Shown here in pieces: positions 46,529-56,590 of a stretch of DNA of 64,000 bases. The number at the start of each line of letters is the position of its first letter. Position 1 is the stretch's first letter. The notes beneath the pieces are model-generated. The model was not told the origin of the DNA. It saw only the letters and a program-made list of their open reading frames with translations, and did not search any database. Made by a program: the position numbers and the translations under genes. Location of the stretch: positions 3,617,574-3,681,573 of the forward strand of contig NZ_BLJA01000001.1 in assembly GCF_019972295.1 (NCBI RefSeq). The letters run 5' to 3'. The stretch is from Geobacter sp. AOG2. GTDB taxonomy: Bacteria; Desulfobacterota; Desulfuromonadia; Geobacterales; Pseudopelobacteraceae.

Positions 46529-48081
46529 TTTATTCCGCTCGCCGAGAGGTGGGGACCGTACTTCTTGTCGACACCCTTGATGTGGTTAATCAGCCAGTCC
46601 TGGAGGAAGGCGATCACGTCCTGGGTCAGGAGCGCCTCACCGGCATTGAATTTCCGTTGCAGGTCCAGCACCTGTTCCACGAGTTTGGTGTGGTGCTGCT
46701 TGTGCTGGGTCTCCTCGGGGTAACCGGATTTGCGGAAGGCTTCTTCCTCAGCTCCGAAATGGGATGCGGTGTACTCGATCAGGCGGCCGAGGATCGAGCC
46801 TATGGCCTCCTTGCTCCGTTTTTGCTGCATGGCGTCGTGCAATTCGTTGACCATGTCGAACAGCTTCCGATGCTGCTGGTCGAACAGGTTGATCCCGGTA
46901 GCGAAGCTCTCGTCCCACTCCAGAACTTTGGCGAGGCGGAAGTGGCCGACGAGTTTGTGCAGTTCATCCACCTGTTCAGCCAGCTTGCCGGTGGCGTCGG
47001 TGGTGCTCCGGGCGTTCTCCACGTTGAGGTTGACCACGTCGGTGATCATCTGGATGTTGTTGGTGATCTCATGGGTAGTGGCGGTCTGTTCTTCGGCGGC
47101 GGTGGCGATCTGGCTGACCTGCATGGTCAATTCGTTGATCTTGTTGAGGATGTCTTCCAGCGCCTCCCCGGAACGGGCGGTTTCGGCGGTACCGCGCTTC
47201 ACCTCGCCGACCCCTTCGGACATGGAGCCGACAGCGGTCAGGGTCTCGTCCTGGATGGACTTGATCATGGTGCTGATCTCTTTGGTCGCCTTGGTGGTGC
47301 GTTCGGCCAGGGCCCGCACCTCGTCGGCCACCACGGCGAAGCCGCGTCCCTGCTCTCCGGCCCGGGCCGCCTCGATGGCGGCGTTCAGCGCCAGCAGGTT
47401 GGTCTGATCTGCGATATCCTGGATGGTGTTGACGATGGCGCCGATCTGGTCCGAGCGTTGTCCCAACCCCTCGACGGTTTTGGACGACTCGTTGACCCGC
47501 TGGGCGATGTTGTCCATCAGCCGTGCGCTGTTCTGAACGAGTTGGGCGCCGCTGTGGGTCTGGTCGGTGGCCTTCTGGGCATTCTCGGCGGCAAACAGGC
47601 AGTTGCGGGCGATATCCCCCGACGTGGCCGACATCTCCTCGCTGGCGGTGGCAATGGTACCGGCCTGCAGGGCCACATCCTCGGCCGCCAGGGCCATGGA
47701 GTTTGTCGTGGAACTTACCAGTTCCACCGAATCGCGGACCAGGTCCGCCACGGAAAAGAACTGCCGCATGGCCTTGTTCATGTCGTTCATCATGCTGTTG
47801 AAGGCAACGGCGAGGCGTCCCAACTCGCCATTACCAGCGACGTCCACGCGTACCGAAAGGTCGCCGCCGGCGGCTTTTTCAAGGGCGGCCACCAAGCCGG
47901 CCAGCGGTTTGAAGGTGCGGCTGCTGATGACACCGAGGAGCGCCGATGTGGCGGCCAGCATGGCCAGGCCGATGAGGATGTCGATCCATAACTCGTTTCC
48001 GGCATTCAGGGTGACCATGGCCGTGACGCCCAGCAGGATTACAAGGGTGTTGCCGATGATGACGCGTACAATGAATGACAT
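46525..48081 (-). CDS. Methyl-accepting chemotaxis protein with C-terminal hemerythrin
   Basis: A 518-residue chemoreceptor. Two N-terminal helices (about 7-29 and 34-55) with almost no periplasmic domain between them are followed by a HAMP region, a methyl-accepting signalling domain with the hairpin tip [20 protein letters not shown], and a C-terminal hemerythrin domain (about 385-515) with ligands in [27 protein letters not shown] and NHIKGVDK. This architecture, as in DcrH, points to O2 or redox sensing in the cytoplasm that signals to CheA. Its stop overlaps the hisH start (ATGA), and the start follows AAAGGAG. Confidence 0.93.
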   Translation of the reverse strand: MSFIVRVIIGNTLVILLGVTAMVTLNAGNELWIDILIGLAMLAATSALLGVISSRTFKPLAGLVAALEKAAGGDLSVRVDVAGNGELGRLAVAFNSMMNDMNKAMRQFFSVADLVRDSVELVSSTTNSMALAAEDVALQAGTIATASEEMSATSGDIARNCLFAAENAQKATDQTHSGAQLVQNSARLMDNIAQRVNESSKTVEGLGQRSDQIGAIVNTIQDIADQTNLLALNAAIEAARAGEQGRGFAVVADEVRALAERTTKATKEISTMIKSIQDETLTAVGSMSEGVGEVKRGTAETARSGEALEDILNKINELTMQVSQIATAAEEQTATTHEITNNIQMITDVVNLNVENARSTTDATGKLAEQVDELHKLVGHFRLAKVLEWDESFATGINLFDQQHRKLFDMVNELHDAMQQKRSKEAIGSILGRLIEYTASHFGAEEEAFRKSGYPEETQHKQHHTKLVEQVLDLQRKFNAGEALLTQDVIAFLQDWLINHIKGVDKKYGPHLSASGIK

Positions 48082-48151
48082 GTGGGCAAACTCCTTTGGA
48101 TGATTGCAGTGTTCAACGCGTATTTACTGGCGACGGTGCCGGTATGGACTG

Positions 48152-48234
48152 CTCATGGGACCTATGGGACTCATGGGACTCATAGGATTTTTATAGGTCC
48201 TATAGGTCTCATTAGTCCTATAGAACCCTATAGT
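48152..48234. repeat. TATGGGAC-family palindromic repeat, copy 2
   Basis: A stretch of reiterated CATGGGACT/CCTATGGGAC units followed by their reverse complement around ATTTTTATAGG. It resembles the element at 30415 and lies between glyS and the chemoreceptor promoter. It may serve as a transcription terminator for glyS or be a mobile palindrome. Confidence 0.6.
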
Positions 48235-48258
48235 TTTTCCAGAACCTTTCCGAATCAA

Positions 48259-50322
48259 CTAGGCGATACGGGAAAAATCGGCAACCTGTCCGAACATGCG
48301 GGCAATGGCCGTCAACAGGGCCAGACGGTTGGCACGCACCCGTTCGTCCTCGGCCATGACCATGACCTTGTCGAAGAAGGTGTCGATGGGACCGCGCAGG
48401 GTGGCGATCCCGGTCAGGGCCGCCTGCCATTGGCCGTCGGCAATGCTCCCATCGACAGAGTTTTTCACTGTCTGGAAGGCCTCGTACAGGCCGTTTTCCG
48501 CGCTGTCCTGGAACAGGGCCGGATCGACCGGTGCATCCAGGCCTTCCTTGATGATGTTGCCGACTCGCTTGAAGGCCACAGTCAGTGGCTCGAAATCGGG
48601 ATGGGACTTGAATTTCGCCAGGGACGCGATACGGGCACGGACCTGGACGAGGTCGTCGAAGCCTGCCGACACCGCCGCCTCGATGACGTCGGCGGGATAA
48701 TCGTTGCCCAACAGGTTAACGAAGCGGCCGCGGAAAAACTCCCTGATCTCGGACATGGCCTGTTCTTTGGGGCGCGTCAGTTTGGCGGCCAGAAGGACCA
48801 GCGCCTGATCGATCAGGGCGGTCAGGGACAGGCGGTAGCCTTTGTCCAGGATCGTGGCGATGATGCCGATGGTGGCGCGCCGAAGGGCGTAGGGATCGGC
48901 GGCGCCGGTGGGAATCAGGCCAACGCTGAAACAGCCGCAGATCGTATCCAATTTGTCGGCAAGGGAGACGAAAGCGCCAATGTCCGAGGCGGGCAGTTCG
49001 CCGCCGGCCTGGGTCGGCAGGTAGTGTTCGGCAATGGCATTGGCCACCGCCTGCTCTTCCCCTTCCAGCAGGGCATATTCACGCCCCATGATCCCCTGGA
49101 CCTCGGGAAACTCTCCCACCATGCCGCTTACCAAGTCGGCCTTGCAGAGCCATGCGGCGCGCACCGTCTGCCCCGCGACCGCCGGGTTAAGTTTTTCCGC
49201 CAGCCCCTGGGCCAGAGCGCGGAAGCGCTCCATCTTCTCATAGGATGTACCCAGTTTTTGCTGGTAGACCACCTTTTTGAGGGCTTCCACCCGGTCGTCC
49301 AGCTTGACCTTCTGGTCTTCCTCGAAGAAGAAGCGGGCGTCGGAGAGCCGGGCGCGCAGGACCCGCTCGTTACCCTTGACCACTACCGAGGGGTCGTCGG
49401 TCAGGGTGTTGTTAATGGTGATGAAGCCGGGCAACAGCTTGCCGTTGTCGTCCACGATGGAGAAGTAGCGCTGGTGGCTGCGCATGGAAGTGATCAACAC
49501 CTCCTTGGGCACCTTGAGGAACTCGGGGGAAAAGGTGCCGTGCACGGCGCTGGGGTACTCGGCCAGGAAGACGATCTGGTCCAGCAATTCCTCGTCCGGC
49601 AGGAGGTGGCCGCCGGCGGCCTTGGCCACCCGGTGCGTTTCGCGGCGGATGATCTCCTTGCGTTTTTCCGGGTTCGGGATGACGAAATGCCGTTCGCATT
49701 CCTCCAGATAGTGGGCAAAGCTGTTCACCGGAAAGGTGGTGTTGGCCATGAAGCGGTGGCCGCGGGACATGGTGCCGCTCTCCACCGTGCCGAAGGAAAA
49801 GGGCACGACGATGCCGTCGAACAGAGCCACGATCCAGTGGATCGGCCGGGCAAAGCGCACGTCCAGATCGCCCCAGCGCATGGATTTCTTGAAGGGGATG
49901 TCGGCGATCAGTTTCGGCAGGATTTCGGACAAAAGCTCGTGGGTCGGCCGGCCGGTCGCCTTTTTGGTCACCGCCAGGTACTCACCCTTCTCGGTGGTGA
50001 CGGTCGTAAGTTCCGAGACCTCCACTCCTTGCCCCTTGGCAAAACCTTCAGCCGCCCTGGTCGGTTTGCCAAGGGCGTCGTATGCCGCCTTCACGGAGGG
50101 GCCGGTGGCGGTGATCTCGGCGTCCGGCTGTACGGCCGGTATGTCCTTGACCACCAGCGCCAGACGGCGCGGCGTGGCCAGGGTCTGCACCATGCCAAAG
50201 GTGAGACGGGCGTTGGTCAACTCCCGGCCGATCATGGCCTCCATCTCGGCCAGAGCCCGGGGAATGAAACCGGCCGGGATCTCTTCGGTGCCGATCTCGA
50301 GAAACAGTTCCTTGGTGCTCAT
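48259..50322 (-). CDS. glyS: Glycyl-tRNA synthetase beta subunit
   Basis: A 687-residue protein with the bacterial GlyS pattern (LFLEIGTEEIPAGFIPRALAEM start; SMRWGDLDVRFARPIHWIVAL; a DALRP-like anticodon region at the end). With GlyQ it forms the alpha2beta2 enzyme charging tRNA-Gly. The ATG overlaps the glyQ stop (TGATG), typical of this pair. Confidence 0.96.
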   Translation of the reverse strand: MSTKELFLEIGTEEIPAGFIPRALAEMEAMIGRELTNARLTFGMVQTLATPRRLALVVKDIPAVQPDAEITATGPSVKAAYDALGKPTRAAEGFAKGQGVEVSELTTVTTEKGEYLAVTKKATGRPTHELLSEILPKLIADIPFKKSMRWGDLDVRFARPIHWIVALFDGIVVPFSFGTVESGTMSRGHRFMANTTFPVNSFAHYLEECERHFVIPNPEKRKEIIRRETHRVAKAAGGHLLPDEELLDQIVFLAEYPSAVHGTFSPEFLKVPKEVLITSMRSHQRYFSIVDDNGKLLPGFITINNTLTDDPSVVVKGNERVLRARLSDARFFFEEDQKVKLDDRVEALKKVVYQQKLGTSYEKMERFRALAQGLAEKLNPAVAGQTVRAAWLCKADLVSGMVGEFPEVQGIMGREYALLEGEEQAVANAIAEHYLPTQAGGELPASDIGAFVSLADKLDTICGCFSVGLIPTGAADPYALRRATIGIIATILDKGYRLSLTALIDQALVLLAAKLTRPKEQAMSEIREFFRGRFVNLLGNDYPADVIEAAVSAGFDDLVQVRARIASLAKFKSHPDFEPLTVAFKRVGNIIKEGLDAPVDPALFQDSAENGLYEAFQTVKNSVDGSIADGQWQAALTGIATLRGPIDTFFDKVMVMAEDERVRANRLALLTAIARMFGQVADFSRIA

Positions 50323-51200
50323 CAGGCGGCACCTCCTTTCAGGAGCGGGAATCCGAGACGCTCACGCATGCGCAGGTATTCTTCCGCGCAGATGCGGGCC
50401 ACGTTACGGACCCGGCCGATGTAGGAGGCGCGCTCGGTAACCGAGATGGCGCCGCGGGCATCCAGCAGGTTAAAGGTGTGGGAGCATTTCATGACAAAGT
50501 CGTAGGCCGGCAGGACCAGTTCTTTTGCCGCTAGGCGGATACACTCCTGTTCGTACTTGGTGAACAGTTCCAGAAGGAGCGGCACATCCGCCTCCTCGAA
50601 GTTATAGCGGGAAAACTCCACCTCGCTCTCGTGGTGAATGTCGCCGTACTTCACCCCTTTGGTCCACTCCAGATCGTAGACGTTGTCCACACCTTGCAGG
50701 TACATGGCGATCCGCTCGCAGCCGTAGGTGATCTCGCCTGAAACCGGTTTGAGGTCGATACCGCCGGCCTGCTGGAAATAGGTGAACTGGGTGATCTCCA
50801 TGCCGTCCAGCCAGACTTCCCACCCCAGGCCCCAGGCTCCCAGGGTCGGCGACTCCCAGTCGTCCTCCACGAAGCGGATGTCGTGCTTGCTGGGGTCGAG
50901 GCCAAAGGCCCGCAGGGAGTCCAGATACAGGTCGAGGATGTTGAGGGGAGAAGGTTTCAGGATCACCTGGAACTGGTAGTAGTGTTGCAGGCGGTTGGGG
51001 TTTTCTCCGTAGCGCCCGTCGGTCGGCCGGCGCGAGGGCTCCACGTAGGCCACCTTCCATGGTTCGGGACCCAGGACGCGCAGGAAGGTGGCCGGGTTGA
51101 AGGTTCCGGCGCCTTTTTCCGTGTCATAGGGCTGCTGGATGACGCATCCCTGCTTGGCCCAGTAACCTTGCAGGGAGAGGATAAGATCCTGAAATGTCAC
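50322..51200 (-). CDS. glyQ: Glycyl-tRNA synthetase alpha subunit
   Basis: A 292-residue class-II aminoacyl-tRNA synthetase catalytic subunit: [43 protein letters not shown] and [29 protein letters not shown]. It binds glycine and ATP. The start is GTG with GGAGG upstream. It is followed directly by glyS. Confidence 0.96.
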   Translation of the reverse strand: MTFQDLILSLQGYWAKQGCVIQQPYDTEKGAGTFNPATFLRVLGPEPWKVAYVEPSRRPTDGRYGENPNRLQHYYQFQVILKPSPLNILDLYLDSLRAFGLDPSKHDIRFVEDDWESPTLGAWGLGWEVWLDGMEITQFTYFQQAGGIDLKPVSGEITYGCERIAMYLQGVDNVYDLEWTKGVKYGDIHHESEVEFSRYNFEEADVPLLLELFTKYEQECIRLAAKELVLPAYDFVMKCSHTFNLLDARGAISVTERASYIGRVRNVARICAEEYLRMRERLGFPLLKGGAA

Positions 51201-51337
51201 GATTATGCCTCCAGAAGGGGAAAAGATTAAAAAGAACCGCTAAAATAGCAGGTATAAAGATGTTGGTCAAGGAGGAGCATCAAAACAATCCGGTGCCGTT
51301 ATGAACACATTCATGTGGAGCCAAATCCGTGCAAGGG

Positions 51338-53323
51338 TCAATAAAAACAGGATAATGCCAGGGCAACGAGCAATGCTATGAAGATGTAGAGTATGTAGTG
51401 GTTCAACTGGCCGTTCTGGAGCCTGCGGATACGGCCCAGGTGCCGGTCCACGGCGCTTAAGAATGGCAGGAGCCCTTTGTCGAGCACCACCTCCGGGATG
51501 TGGGACTCGAAACGGCCAGGGCCGGGGAAAAGACTGTTGGTGGCCGGTTCGTGGCGTTCGGGGCGCAGGATTGCGCCGAAGATGCCGACCAGGGTGGCGG
51601 CGAGGGATGAAGCGCTGTATTGCATGGAGGTGGTGGGGGCGGCATAGCCGCAGTCCCAGGTGCCCGTCTCCTCCACGGGCTGTGATTTGAGGCGGTTGAT
51701 ATAGAAGGCCGCCAAGAGGCAGATGGCCAGGATCAGGATTGCCGCCGCCATGCTCAGCCCGGCCAGGTTGGCGGTAGTCTGGATCGAGGGGAGGAGCGCG
51801 TCCCGTTGCGGGAAGCAGGCGGCGATGACCGGCTCCAGGATTCGGGTAACGCCGAACGGCAGCACCCCGATCAGGAGGCAACAGGCGGCCAGGCAGGCCA
51901 TGGCGGTGGTTGTGGCCGGGTGCTCGCGGTGGTGCGGCAGGGGGGTCCTGGGCATCCCGAGAAAGACCGTGCCGTAGACCTTGACGAAGCAGGCCAGGGC
52001 CAGGCCGCCGGTGAGGGCCAGCGCCGGTACGGCCAGGGCCAGGAAGGCGGCGGTGCTGCCGGGGGAGGTGTCGAACCCCGTGAACATGCCGAGGTAGAGG
52101 AGGAATTCGCTGACAAAGCCGTTCAGGGGTGGCAGGCCGCAGATAGCCACACTGCCGGCAAGGAAGGCCGCCGAGGTGACGGGCAGCGCCCGCGCCAATC
52201 CCCCCATGCGGTCGATGTTGCGGGTGCCGGTGCCATGCACGACAATGCCGGCCCCCAGGAACAGCAGGGACTTGAACAGGGCGTGGTTGATCACATGCAG
52301 CAGGGCGGCCGCCTGGCCGAGGACGAACAGGATGCGGTTGCCGGTGGCAAGGCCGCACAGGGCGACTCCCATGGCCATGACGATGATACCGATGTTCTCG
52401 ATGCTGTGGTAGGCCAACAGGCGCTTGATATCGTGCTGGCCGATGGCGAAGAGGACCCCGGCGACGGCGGAAACGATCCCCAGGCAGAGGAAGAGCAATC
52501 CCCACCAGAGGGGGGGGGAGGCAAAGAAGGAGAGCACCCGGATCAGGCCGTAGATACCCAGTTTGAGAACGATGCCCGACATGAGCGCCGAGATGTTGCT
52601 CGGGGCGTTGGCATGGGCTCCGGGGAGCCAGACATGGAGCGGCATGATGCCGGCCTTGATGCCGAAGCCCACAAGAGTGATGGCAAAGATCGCCGTGGCC
52701 GGGAGGGTGGTCGGATCGAGCGATCCGGCCGCGGGAAACAGGGACCCGGCGGTACGGGGAAGCAGGGCGACGAGGGCGAACAGGGATATAGTCGTCGCGT
52801 GACTGGCCACGAGGTAGTGGAGGCCCGCCCGCAGGACCTCCGGTTTGTTGTGCTCCAGACAGATGGCCAGGAAGGTGCCCAGGGCCATGGCCTCCCAGAA
52901 GAGCAGGAGGGTAATGCCGTTGGCGGCGAGGAGCAGCATGACGATGGCTGCCGCGGTCGCGCCGAAATAGAAGGTCAACAACGACTCGCCTCGGTTTTCC
53001 GGCGTGGTGGAACAGTAGCCGCAGCCGTAAAGCGAGATGCAGGTGGAGACGATAAACAGGGGGATGAGGAAGAATGCCGAAAGAGGGTCGAGGCGGAAAG
53101 CGATCTCCCCCATGGGGAAACGCCACGCCATCTCGCAGGCGCCTCCCCTGGCGCCTGCAAGGAGGACGTTCAGGGCGGCGGCCAGGCCGGCCAGTGCACC
53201 GGCAACCATGAGGCCGCACGAGATCCTGCGGCCGGTGAAAAGCGGTATGTGGGGCCACAGAGCCGGGATGCCGGAAACAAGGCAGAACAGGGCTGCGATC
53301 AGTGCCAGTTCAAGGGGGCTCAT
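51338..53323 (-). CDS. HyfB/HycC-like proton-pumping (MrpD/NuoL family) subunit
   Basis: A 661-residue polytopic membrane protein with about 14-16 helices. The core segment GFGIKAGIMPLHVWLPGAHANAPSNISALMSG and the HDIKRLLAYHSIENIG motif are those of the proton-translocating antiporter-like subunits of complex I and group-4 hydrogenases (HyfB/HycC/MbhH). Length fits HyfB. No other hydrogenase or Nuo gene is adjacent, so it stands alone, an odd situation for a subunit of a large complex. It may have lost its partners or they lie elsewhere. The start follows a GAGGATT site. Confidence 0.8.
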   Translation of the reverse strand: MSPLELALIAALFCLVSGIPALWPHIPLFTGRRISCGLMVAGALAGLAAALNVLLAGARGGACEMAWRFPMGEIAFRLDPLSAFFLIPLFIVSTCISLYGCGYCSTTPENRGESLLTFYFGATAAAIVMLLLAANGITLLLFWEAMALGTFLAICLEHNKPEVLRAGLHYLVASHATTISLFALVALLPRTAGSLFPAAGSLDPTTLPATAIFAITLVGFGIKAGIMPLHVWLPGAHANAPSNISALMSGIVLKLGIYGLIRVLSFFASPPLWWGLLFLCLGIVSAVAGVLFAIGQHDIKRLLAYHSIENIGIIVMAMGVALCGLATGNRILFVLGQAAALLHVINHALFKSLLFLGAGIVVHGTGTRNIDRMGGLARALPVTSAAFLAGSVAICGLPPLNGFVSEFLLYLGMFTGFDTSPGSTAAFLALAVPALALTGGLALACFVKVYGTVFLGMPRTPLPHHREHPATTTAMACLAACCLLIGVLPFGVTRILEPVIAACFPQRDALLPSIQTTANLAGLSMAAAILILAICLLAAFYINRLKSQPVEETGTWDCGYAAPTTSMQYSASSLAATLVGIFGAILRPERHEPATNSLFPGPGRFESHIPEVVLDKGLLPFLSAVDRHLGRIRRLQNGQLNHYILYIFIALLVALALSCFY

Positions 53324-53772
53324 AGTGCGGTAATCCTCGCGCAGAGGGCTTCAGACACGGATAATGAGCTGATTTATAGCGCCCCCCGCGCGTTATGGTC
53401 AAGACAATTAACGGAGAAATAAGCGGATTCAAGATTATTTTTTGTTGACAAGGTCGAGAATTTAAGGCTAACGTTTTTATACACCTCAACCAACTTTTCC
53501 AAATAAGAAGAAAACTCAGACCTCATTATATATAAACAAATCTCCGTTACGTAAGAAAATTGTGCGAATCTCCGAGCGAATCCTTAGTCAATTTAATGAA
53601 TCTATTTAATTATGTAGGAAGTTTCCTGCCCTGGCACGTTCCTTCCAAAGCCGCTTTTGAGGTCAATTTTTCCATTGGCGCCAATTACGCATTATGAAAA
53701 TCCCCGGAACCCATTGAACCCCACATTACCCCACAGCCGCACGCACGTGTCGCGCCACACGCAGGAGAACCG
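53324..53772 (+). promoter_or_regulatory. AT-rich rho leader with sigma-70-like promoter
   Basis: A 449-base non-coding stretch, markedly AT-rich between 53390 and 53640. TTGACA (53445-53450) and TAACGT (53469-53474) are 18 bases apart and would give a transcript with a leader of about 290 nucleotides before rho. Long leaders are known in rho genes, where the factor terminates its own message; pyrimidine-rich C-containing segments near 53625-53760 would suit this. This is inference from layout. Confidence 0.5.
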
Positions 53773-55020
53773 ATGAATTTACAGGAACTTAAAGGCAAAA
53801 AGATTAACGAGCTCAACGCCATTGCCCGTGATCTCAACATCGAGGGGGCGTCCAGCCTGCGCAAGCAGGACTTGATCTTTGCCATTCTTAACGCCCAGAC
53901 CGAGCAAAACGGTATGATCTTCGGCGAGGGGGTTCTGGAAACCCTGCAGGACGGTTTCGGCTTTCTGCGTGCCACGGACTACAACTACCTGCCGGGTCCG
54001 GACGATATCTACGTCTCTCCCAGCCAGATTCGGCGCTTCAACCTGCGCACCGGCGACACGGTTTCCGGCCAGATCCGCCCCCCCAAGGAGGGGGAGCGCT
54101 ATTTCGCCCTGCTCAAGGTGGAAACGGTCAACTTCGAACCCCCCGAAGTCGCCCGGGACAAGATCCTGTTCGATAACCTCACCCCGCTCTATCCCGACGA
54201 GAAGCTCAAGCTGGAAACCGCCGGCGACAACCTTCCCATGCGGGTCGTGGAACTGGTGGCGCCCATCGGCAAGGGACAGCGTGGCCTGATCGTGGCCCCG
54301 CCTCGCACCGGCAAGACCATGCTGATCCAGAACATCGCCAATTCCATCGCCACCAACCACCCCGAGGTGTACCTGATCGTCCTTCTGATCGACGAACGCC
54401 CGGAGGAGGTGACCGACATGCAGCGCTCGGTCAACGGCGAAGTGGTCTCCTCCACCTTCGACGAACCGGCCACGCGCCACGTCCAGGTGGCCGAGATGGT
54501 TATTGAGAAGGCCAAGCGTCTGGTGGAGCACAAGCGCGACGTGGTCATCCTGCTGGACTCCATTACCCGTCTGGCCCGTGCCTACAACACCGTTATCCCT
54601 CCCTCCGGCAAAATCCTGTCCGGCGGCGTGGACTCCAACGCACTGCACAAACCCAAGCGTTTCTTCGGCGCGGCCCGCAATATCGAGGAGGGCGGCTCCC
54701 TGACCATCATCGCCACGGCCCTTGTGGACACCGGCAGCAAGATGGACGAGGTCATCTTCGAGGAGTTCAAGGGCACCGGCAACATGGAACTGCACCTGGA
54801 CCGCAAACTGGTGGAGAAACGCACCTTCCCGGCCATCGACATCAACAAGTCCGGCACCCGCAAGGAAGAATTGCTGATCGAGAAGAGCGCTCTCCACCGC
54901 ACCTGGATACTGCGCAAGGTTCTGCACCCCATGAACGTGGTGGACAGCATGGAGTTTTTGCTGGACAAACTATCGGAGACCAAGAGCAACCAGGACTTTC
55001 TGGACTCCATGAGCAAATAG
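53773..55020 (+). CDS. rho: Transcription termination factor Rho
   Basis: A 415-residue hexameric RNA helicase. An N-terminal three-helix Rho_N domain and RNA-binding OSB domain ([36 protein letters not shown]) precede the ATPase with Walker A PPRTGKTM near residue 175, Walker [17 protein letters not shown] and an R-loop. Length is standard. AGGAG precedes the ATG. rpmE follows in the usual order. Confidence 0.97.
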   Translation: MNLQELKGKKINELNAIARDLNIEGASSLRKQDLIFAILNAQTEQNGMIFGEGVLETLQDGFGFLRATDYNYLPGPDDIYVSPSQIRRFNLRTGDTVSGQIRPPKEGERYFALLKVETVNFEPPEVARDKILFDNLTPLYPDEKLKLETAGDNLPMRVVELVAPIGKGQRGLIVAPPRTGKTMLIQNIANSIATNHPEVYLIVLLIDERPEEVTDMQRSVNGEVVSSTFDEPATRHVQVAEMVIEKAKRLVEHKRDVVILLDSITRLARAYNTVIPPSGKILSGGVDSNALHKPKRFFGAARNIEEGGSLTIIATALVDTGSKMDEVIFEEFKGTGNMELHLDRKLVEKRTFPAIDINKSGTRKEELLIEKSALHRTWILRKVLHPMNVVDSMEFLLDKLSETKSNQDFLDSMSK

Positions 55021-55027
55021 TTTCCGC

Positions 55028-55151
55028 CCGGAAAGGGTTCTTTTCCGCCCATGCGGCGTCAATCTTCGAGCTTGCTTCGTGCGGCGTACTGATGTACGCC
55101 TCCTTGCAACCCCTCGATTTCCTTGCCTGGACGAAAAAGCTCTCCTTTCCG
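55028..55151. repeat. REP/MITE-like palindrome between rho and rpmE
   Basis: Imperfect terminal inverted repeats (CCGGAAAGG at the left, CCTTTCCG at the right) enclose a matching core with GCGGCGTACTGATGTACGCC. Both halves resemble each other when one is reverse-complemented. It may contain the rho terminator. The sequence resembles a repeat I recall from Geobacter genomes. Confidence 0.55.
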
Positions 55152-55173
55152 AATCGGAAACGGGAAAAAAGTG

Positions 55174-55202
55174 TTGCAAAAATTAATTCGAATCATTACG
55201 AT
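55174..55202 (+). promoter_or_regulatory. Sigma-70-like promoter of rpmE
   Basis: TTGCAA (55174-55179) and TACGAT (55197-55202) lie 17 bases apart, with a leader of about 70 bases to the rpmE start. It allows rpmE to be expressed independently of rho. Confidence 0.5.
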
Positions 55203-55281
55203 TATAGTTTGCGACCGGGCCTCACCGACGACATCCATTTTTATACAGAGACCGAGCAGTATTTATTAGGAGGAAGAGAAG

Positions 55282-55482
55282 ATGAAAGAAGGTATCCACC
55301 CAATGTATTCCGAGGTGACCGTGAAGTGCCTGTGCGGCAACACGTTCCTGACCCGCTCCACCAACAAGGAGATCAACACCGAAATCTGCTCCGCATGCCA
55401 CCCCTTCTTCACCGGCAAGCAGAAGTTGATCGATACCGCCGGTCGCGTCGAGCGCTTCAAGAAACGTTACGGCCAGCTTTAG
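55282..55482 (+). CDS. rpmE: 50S ribosomal protein bL31 (zinc-binding form)
   Basis: A 66-residue protein with zinc cysteines at 16, 18, 36 and 39 ([16 protein letters not shown]) and the [11 protein letters not shown] tail, so it is the C+ form of bL31. AGGAGG precedes the ATG. Confidence 0.96.
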   Translation: MKEGIHPMYSEVTVKCLCGNTFLTRSTNKEINTEICSACHPFFTGKQKLIDTAGRVERFKKRYGQL

Positions 55483-55506
55483 TCCACCATCGGCTCAATG
55501 CATTGA

Positions 55507-55539
55507 GGGGATCTTGTCGTCAGGCAAATCCCCTTTTTT
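55507..55539 (+). terminator. Terminator after rpmE
   Basis: GGGGATCTTG (55507-55516) pairs with CAAATCCCC (55525-55533) with a one-base bulge, followed by six T residues. It lies 24 bases after the stop. Confidence 0.8.
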
Positions 55540-55566
55540 GTATCCTGGCGTGTCAATGAATCCAGG

Positions 55567-55681
55567 TTGTTCAAAAATAGTCAGATCGTCGCACCCGCAG
55601 AAGGCCCTGAGGAGGCGTAGCAGCGCTACGCCGCACGAAAGGGGCTTCGAGGATGGCGGCGAGATGGCTGTTTTTCAACAA
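55567..55681. repeat. REP/MITE-like palindrome upstream of thyX
   Basis: The left end TTGTTCAAAAATAGTCAGAT matches the reverse complement of the right end GAGATGGCTGTTTTTCAACAA, and the centre holds the palindrome GGCGTAGCAGCGCTACGCC. Length 115 bases. It ends 17 bases before the thyX start, so it occupies the whole leader. Confidence 0.65.
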
Positions 55682-55698
55682 TCCATAAGTGGGATACC

Positions 55699-56391
55699 AT
55701 GAATGTTACCCTGATCGAACATACTCCCAATCCCGAACTGACCGTAGCCCTGGCGGCCCGGCTCTGCTATTCGCCCTCGTCCATCGGCGAACTGCGGCAC
55801 AAACTTGAAGCCACGGACATCGAGAAGTTTCTGAACAAGATCATGGCGCTGGGACATTATTCGGTGTTGGAGCACATCTCCTTTACCTTCGGCATGGAGG
55901 GGATCTCCCGGGTGACCACCCACCAACTGGTGCGCCACCGCATAGCATCCTTCTCCCAGCAGTCCCAACGCTACGTGTCCCACAAGGATGAGTTCACTTC
56001 CATCATGCCGGACAGTATCGCGGAGAATGCCGACGCGCGGCAGATCTTCGCCTTCATGTCCGAGACGGTGCACAAGGCTTACGCCCAGCTGGTGGAAATG
56101 GGGATCCCGCCCGAGGACGCCCGCTATATCCTGCCCAACGCCACCGAGACCAAGATCATCATGACCATGAACGCCCGCGAACTGCTGCACTTTTTTGCCT
56201 TGCGCTGCTGCCAGCGCGCCCAGTGGGAGATTCGCGAAATGAGCATCGAGATGCTCCGGCTGGTGAAGAAGATCGCCCCGATCATCTTCCGCGAGGCGGG
56301 ACCGGGCTGCGTGGGAGGACCCTGCCCGGAGGGGCAGTTCTGCTGCGGCCAAACCGCCGAGGTGCGGGGATTCTTCGCCACGCTGGAATAA
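55699..56391 (+). CDS. thyX: Flavin-dependent thymidylate synthase ThyX
   Basis: A 230-residue FAD enzyme with the signature RHRIASFSQQSQRYV (about residues 79-93) and surrounding HYSVLEHISFTF and RELLHFFALRC. It methylates dUMP using methylene-tetrahydrofolate with NADPH and FAD. The cysteine-rich C-terminus (CVGGPCPEGQFCCGQ) is an addition seen in some anaerobes. The ribosome binding site is poor (GTGGGAT). Confidence 0.95.
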   Translation: MNVTLIEHTPNPELTVALAARLCYSPSSIGELRHKLEATDIEKFLNKIMALGHYSVLEHISFTFGMEGISRVTTHQLVRHRIASFSQQSQRYVSHKDEFTSIMPDSIAENADARQIFAFMSETVHKAYAQLVEMGIPPEDARYILPNATETKIIMTMNARELLHFFALRCCQRAQWEIREMSIEMLRLVKKIAPIIFREAGPGCVGGPCPEGQFCCGQTAEVRGFFATLE

Positions 56392-56406
56392 TGGTAAAAT
56401 CTTAAA

Positions 56407-56571
56407 ATCTGCCACAGAGACACAGAGACTCAGAGGTACACAGAGAAAGGCGAAAGGCAGGAGACACTCTGCTTTTCTTTGCATCTTTGTGGCCCTGTGG
56501 CAAAGCGGAATCTTTAACTTCCGTTATGTTTTTCAAGGTGTTCTCTGTGTCTCTGTGTCTCCGTGGCAGAT
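56407..56571. repeat. CTGCCACAGAGAC palindromic repeat, copy C
   Basis: A 165-base version with the same ends as copies A, B and D but a longer middle that repeats GTGGCCCTGTGGC, as if a second element had inserted or duplicated inside. It fills the gap between thyX and the DUF1385 gene. Confidence 0.75.
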
Positions 56572-56590
56572 TTGTTTTAGGAAAGGTTCT

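Noticed and set aside
51267-53258. 663-codon minus-strand frame overlapping the HyfB-like gene
   Set aside because: Pro/Arg/His-rich shadow of the real gene in another frame; the HyfB frame has conserved membrane motifs.
53632-53647. Sigma-54-like TGGCACG in the rho leader
   Set aside because: The -12 GC is absent at the required distance; the match is to half of the motif only.
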